Shown one piece after another: positions 2,850-5,160 of a stretch of DNA of 5,160 nucleotides. The position numbers and the translations under genes were made by a program. This DNA comes from Anaerolineales bacterium (GTDB taxonomy: Bacteria; Chloroflexota; Anaerolineae; Anaerolineales; Villigracilaceae), in the NCBI GenBank assembly GCA_024763295.1, contig JANTFU010000181.1, positions 1 to 5,160 on the forward strand, read 5' to 3'. Within the stretch, counting starts at the first letter, position 1, and each line of letters begins with the position of its first letter. Under the pieces are notes generated by a model. That model made no database searches, had not been told where the DNA came from, and saw nothing but the letters and a program-made list of their open reading frames with translations.

Positions 2850-5160
2850 ATGGAACGAAGAATCGCAACCATTGACGGTAACGAAGCTACCGCCAATATC
2901 GCGCATCGAACCAATGAGGTAATTGCAATCTACCCCATTACGCCATCCACCCCGATGGGTGAGTTGGCAGATGCGTGGTCAGCCAAAGGGCAGACAAATA
3001 TTTGGGGCACGACCCCGCTCGTTGTTGAAATGCAAGCCGAAGGTGGCGCTGCCGGGGCTGTGCATGGCGCACTGCAAACCGGTTCGCTGACCACCACTTT
3101 TACTGCATCCCAAGGCTTGCTTTTGATGCTGCCGAACATGTACAAAATTGCCGGTGAGTTGACTTCTACCGTCTTCCATGTCGCTGCACGCTCGATAGCA
3201 GCACAGGCGCTCTCCATTTTCGGCGACCATTCCGATGTCATGGGTGTGCGCTCATCCGGTTTTGCCATGCTCTCTTCCGGCTCCACGCAAGAAGCACACG
3301 ACTTTGCCTTAATTGCACAAGCCGCAACCCTGAAAGCTCGCGTACCTTTTGTACACTTCTTTGAAGGTTTCCGCGTTTCGCATGAAATTGCCAAGATCGA
3401 AATTTTAGCAGATGAAGATATTCGAGCACTAATCGACGATAAACTCGTCCACGAACACCGCGCACGTGGTCTTTCACCTGACCGCCCCGTTATTCGTGGT
3501 ACTGCGCAGAATCCGGACGTTTTCTTCCAGGCTCGTGAAACCGTCAACCCGTATTATGATGCGACTCCTGAGATCGTTCAGGAAATGATGGATAAATTCG
3601 CAGCTCAGGTTGGACGTGAATATAAACTCTTCGACTACGTTGGCGCTCCGGATGCTGAACGTGTTATCGTTATTTTAGGCTCTGGCGGCGAAACCGTAGC
3701 GGAAACCGTTAAAGCACTCAACGCACAAGGCGAAAAAATTGGTGTTGTACGCGTTCGCTTGTACCGCCCCTTCTCCGTCAAACATCTGCTCGAGGCAATG
3801 CCCGCTACCGTCAAAGTGGTTGCCACCCTCGACCGCACCAAAGAACCCGGTGCAACCGGCGAACCGCTTTACCAAGATGTGATGACCGCCCTTGCAGAAG
3901 GTCTTTCCGACGGAAACGCTCCCTTTACCGAAATGCCAAAAGTGATTGGTGGTCGTTACGGTCTGTCCTCCAAAGAATTCACCCCCGCAATGGTCAAAGG
4001 TGTCTTTGACGAAATGGCAAAAGACGTCCCGATGAACCACTTTGCAGTCGGTATCGAAGACGATGTCAGCAAAAAGAGCATTGCCTACGATTCCAGCTTC
4101 TCTATCGAAAGCGACAGCACCATCCGCGCACTCTTCTTCGGACTTGGCTCTGACGGTACCGTTGGTGCGAACAAGAACTCGATCAAGATTATTGGTGAAG
4201 AAACCGACAACTACGCTCAGGGCTACTTCGTCTACGACTCCCGCAAAGCGGGTGCCAAGACCATCTCGCACTTGCGCTTTGGTCCTGAACCAATTCATGC
4301 CCCGTATCTAATCAGCGAAGCAGACTTTGTGGCTTGCCACCAGTTCAACTTCCTCGAACAGATCGACATGACCAAATATGTCAAACCCGGCGGCGTTTTC
4401 CTGCTCAACAGCACCTTTAGCGCCGACGAAGTTTGGAATCATATCCCCGCCGAAGATCAGAAAAACATCCTCGAAAAGGATTTGAAATTCTACGTCATCG
4501 ATGGTTATGAAGTCGCTCGCGAAACCGGCATGGGCGTGCGCATCAACACCATTATGCAGACTTGTTTCTTCGCCATCAGCGGCGTCTTGCCAAAAGACGA
4601 AGCGATCGAAGCCATCAAGATTGCCATCAAGAAAACCTATAGCAAACGTGGTGAAGCAGTCGTTCAAAAGAACTACGCCGCAGTAGACCAAGCATTGGCG
4701 CACCTTTATCAGGTTGACTATCCCAAAGAAGTCACCAGCAAACTGACCCGCCGCCTGCCCGTTCCCGAAGAATCTCCCGAATTCGTCAAAGACGTGCTTG
4801 GCAAGATGATCGAAGGTCACGGCGACGACCTGCCCGTCAGCGCCCTGCCCGCCGACGGCACCTATCCTTCTGGCACCACTCAGTGGGAAAAACGCAACCT
4901 CGCGCTTGAAATCCCCGTCTGGGAAGATGACCTCTGTATTCAGTGTGGTAAATGTACCTTCGTTTGTCCGCACGCCGTCATTCGCCAAAAAGTTTACGAA
5001 CCGGCACTGCTCGAAAACGCTCCTGAAACCTTCAAGAGTATCGACGCGAAGTTCAAAGAATTCCCTGAAACAAAATACACCATCCAGATTGCCCCCGAAG
5101 ACTGCACCGGTTGCCAACTCTGTGTCGAGGTCTGCCCCGCCACCGATAAGCAAGATCCGA
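2850..5160 (+). CDS. nifJ: pyruvate:ferredoxin (flavodoxin) oxidoreductase, 3' end beyond the window
   Basis: The window shows 770 uninterrupted residues of an enzyme usually about 1170-1200 long. It oxidises pyruvate with CoA to acetyl-CoA and CO2 and passes electrons to ferredoxin or flavodoxin in the cytosol, a key step of anaerobic metabolism. Domain I (about 1-255) opens with IDGNEA and YPITPSTPMGE; Thr31, Glu64 and Arg114 fall at the positions known for pyruvate and thiamine diphosphate contacts in the Desulfovibrio africanus enzyme. Domain II starts near 271 (RVIVILGSGGE). Domain III contains GSDGTVGANKNS (433-444) and SHLRFGP (473-479), the CoA-binding type region. The ferredoxin domain has two 4Fe-4S motifs: Cys 696, 699, 702, 706 and Cys 752, 755, 758, 762. 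The proximal-cluster cysteines and the C-terminal thiamine-binding domain lie outside. AAGGAG at 2836-2841, 8 bases before ATG, fixes the start. All four domains are fused in one chain, as in the homodimeric NifJ type rather than the split POR types. Confidence 0.97.
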   Translation, partial: MERRIATIDGNEATANIAHRTNEVIAIYPITPSTPMGELADAWSAKGQTNIWGTTPLVVEMQAEGGAAGAVHGALQTGSLTTTFTASQGLLLMLPNMYKIAGELTSTVFHVAARSIAAQALSIFGDHSDVMGVRSSGFAMLSSGSTQEAHDFALIAQAATLKARVPFVHFFEGFRVSHEIAKIEILADEDIRALIDDKLVHEHRARGLSPDRPVIRGTAQNPDVFFQARETVNPYYDATPEIVQEMMDKFAAQVGREYKLFDYVGAPDAERVIVILGSGGETVAETVKALNAQGEKIGVVRVRLYRPFSVKHLLEAMPATVKVVATLDRTKEPGATGEPLYQDVMTALAEGLSDGNAPFTEMPKVIGGRYGLSSKEFTPAMVKGVFDEMAKDVPMNHFAVGIEDDVSKKSIAYDSSFSIESDSTIRALFFGLGSDGTVGANKNSIKIIGEETDNYAQGYFVYDSRKAGAKTISHLRFGPEPIHAPYLISEADFVACHQFNFLEQIDMTKYVKPGGVFLLNSTFSADEVWNHIPAEDQKNILEKDLKFYVIDGYEVARETGMGVRINTIMQTCFFAISGVLPKDEAIEAIKIAIKKTYSKRGEAVVQKNYAAVDQALAHLYQVDYPKEVTSKLTRRLPVPEESPEFVKDVLGKMIEGHGDDLPVSALPADGTYPSGTTQWEKRNLALEIPVWEDDLCIQCGKCTFVCPHAVIRQKVYEPALLENAPETFKSIDAKFKEFPETKYTIQIAPEDCTGCQLCVEVCPATDKQDP

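Noticed and set aside
3675..5153. Two long minus-strand open frames (3675-4298 and 4308-5153)
   Set aside because: They are antisense shadows of nifJ, whose plus-strand frame is unbroken and carries all the expected motifs; neither has a ribosome site or family features.

Overview
The window reads as a stretch of bacterial chromosome of roughly balanced base composition. It carries four protein-coding genes of ordinary housekeeping type and no phage, IS or CRISPR signature. The best guess for the host is an anaerobic or fermentative bacterium, possibly an Anaerolineae-type Chloroflexota. The grounds are a large single-chain pyruvate:ferredoxin oxidoreductase, plus a lipoprotein with an Ala/Thr/Glu/Pro-rich stalk and two C-terminal LysM modules, a design I associate with that group. 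This placement is inference from protein style, not from a marker gene.

Layout. Positions 1-99 hold two copies, in opposite orientation, of a short REP-like element with arms of the GGTTTCGATA / TACTCAACC type; the first copy is cut by the window edge. Positions 100-452 contain no convincing gene. They hold several small hairpins, a perfect 10-bp palindrome, a strong bidirectional intrinsic terminator (283-332) and a second plus-strand terminator (377-410). Positions 453-1085 (minus) encode a YigZ/IMPACT family protein. A divergent intergenic region (1086-1287) contains a plausible promoter for each direction and a 7-bp inverted repeat between them. Positions 1288-2052 (plus) encode a LysM lipoprotein, followed by a long hairpin (2074-2113). 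Positions 2132-2674 (plus) encode a Nudix hydrolase of the ADP-ribose pyrophosphatase type. After a 175-bp intergenic region with an inverted repeat and a possible promoter, positions 2850-5160 (plus) encode the first 770 residues of pyruvate:ferredoxin oxidoreductase (NifJ/POR), which runs off the window.

The genes do not form an obvious pathway. The Nudix enzyme and the YigZ protein are clean-up or housekeeping functions, the lipoprotein is an envelope protein, and NifJ is central carbon and electron metabolism: pyruvate + CoA + oxidised ferredoxin to acetyl-CoA + CO2 + reduced ferredoxin. Each gene appears to be its own transcription unit, or nearly so. I did not find a convincing undescribed system. 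The most interesting parts are the non-coding ones: the inverted REP-like pair, the gene-free stretch that ends in two strong terminators, and the inverted repeats in front of nifJ and between the divergent genes.
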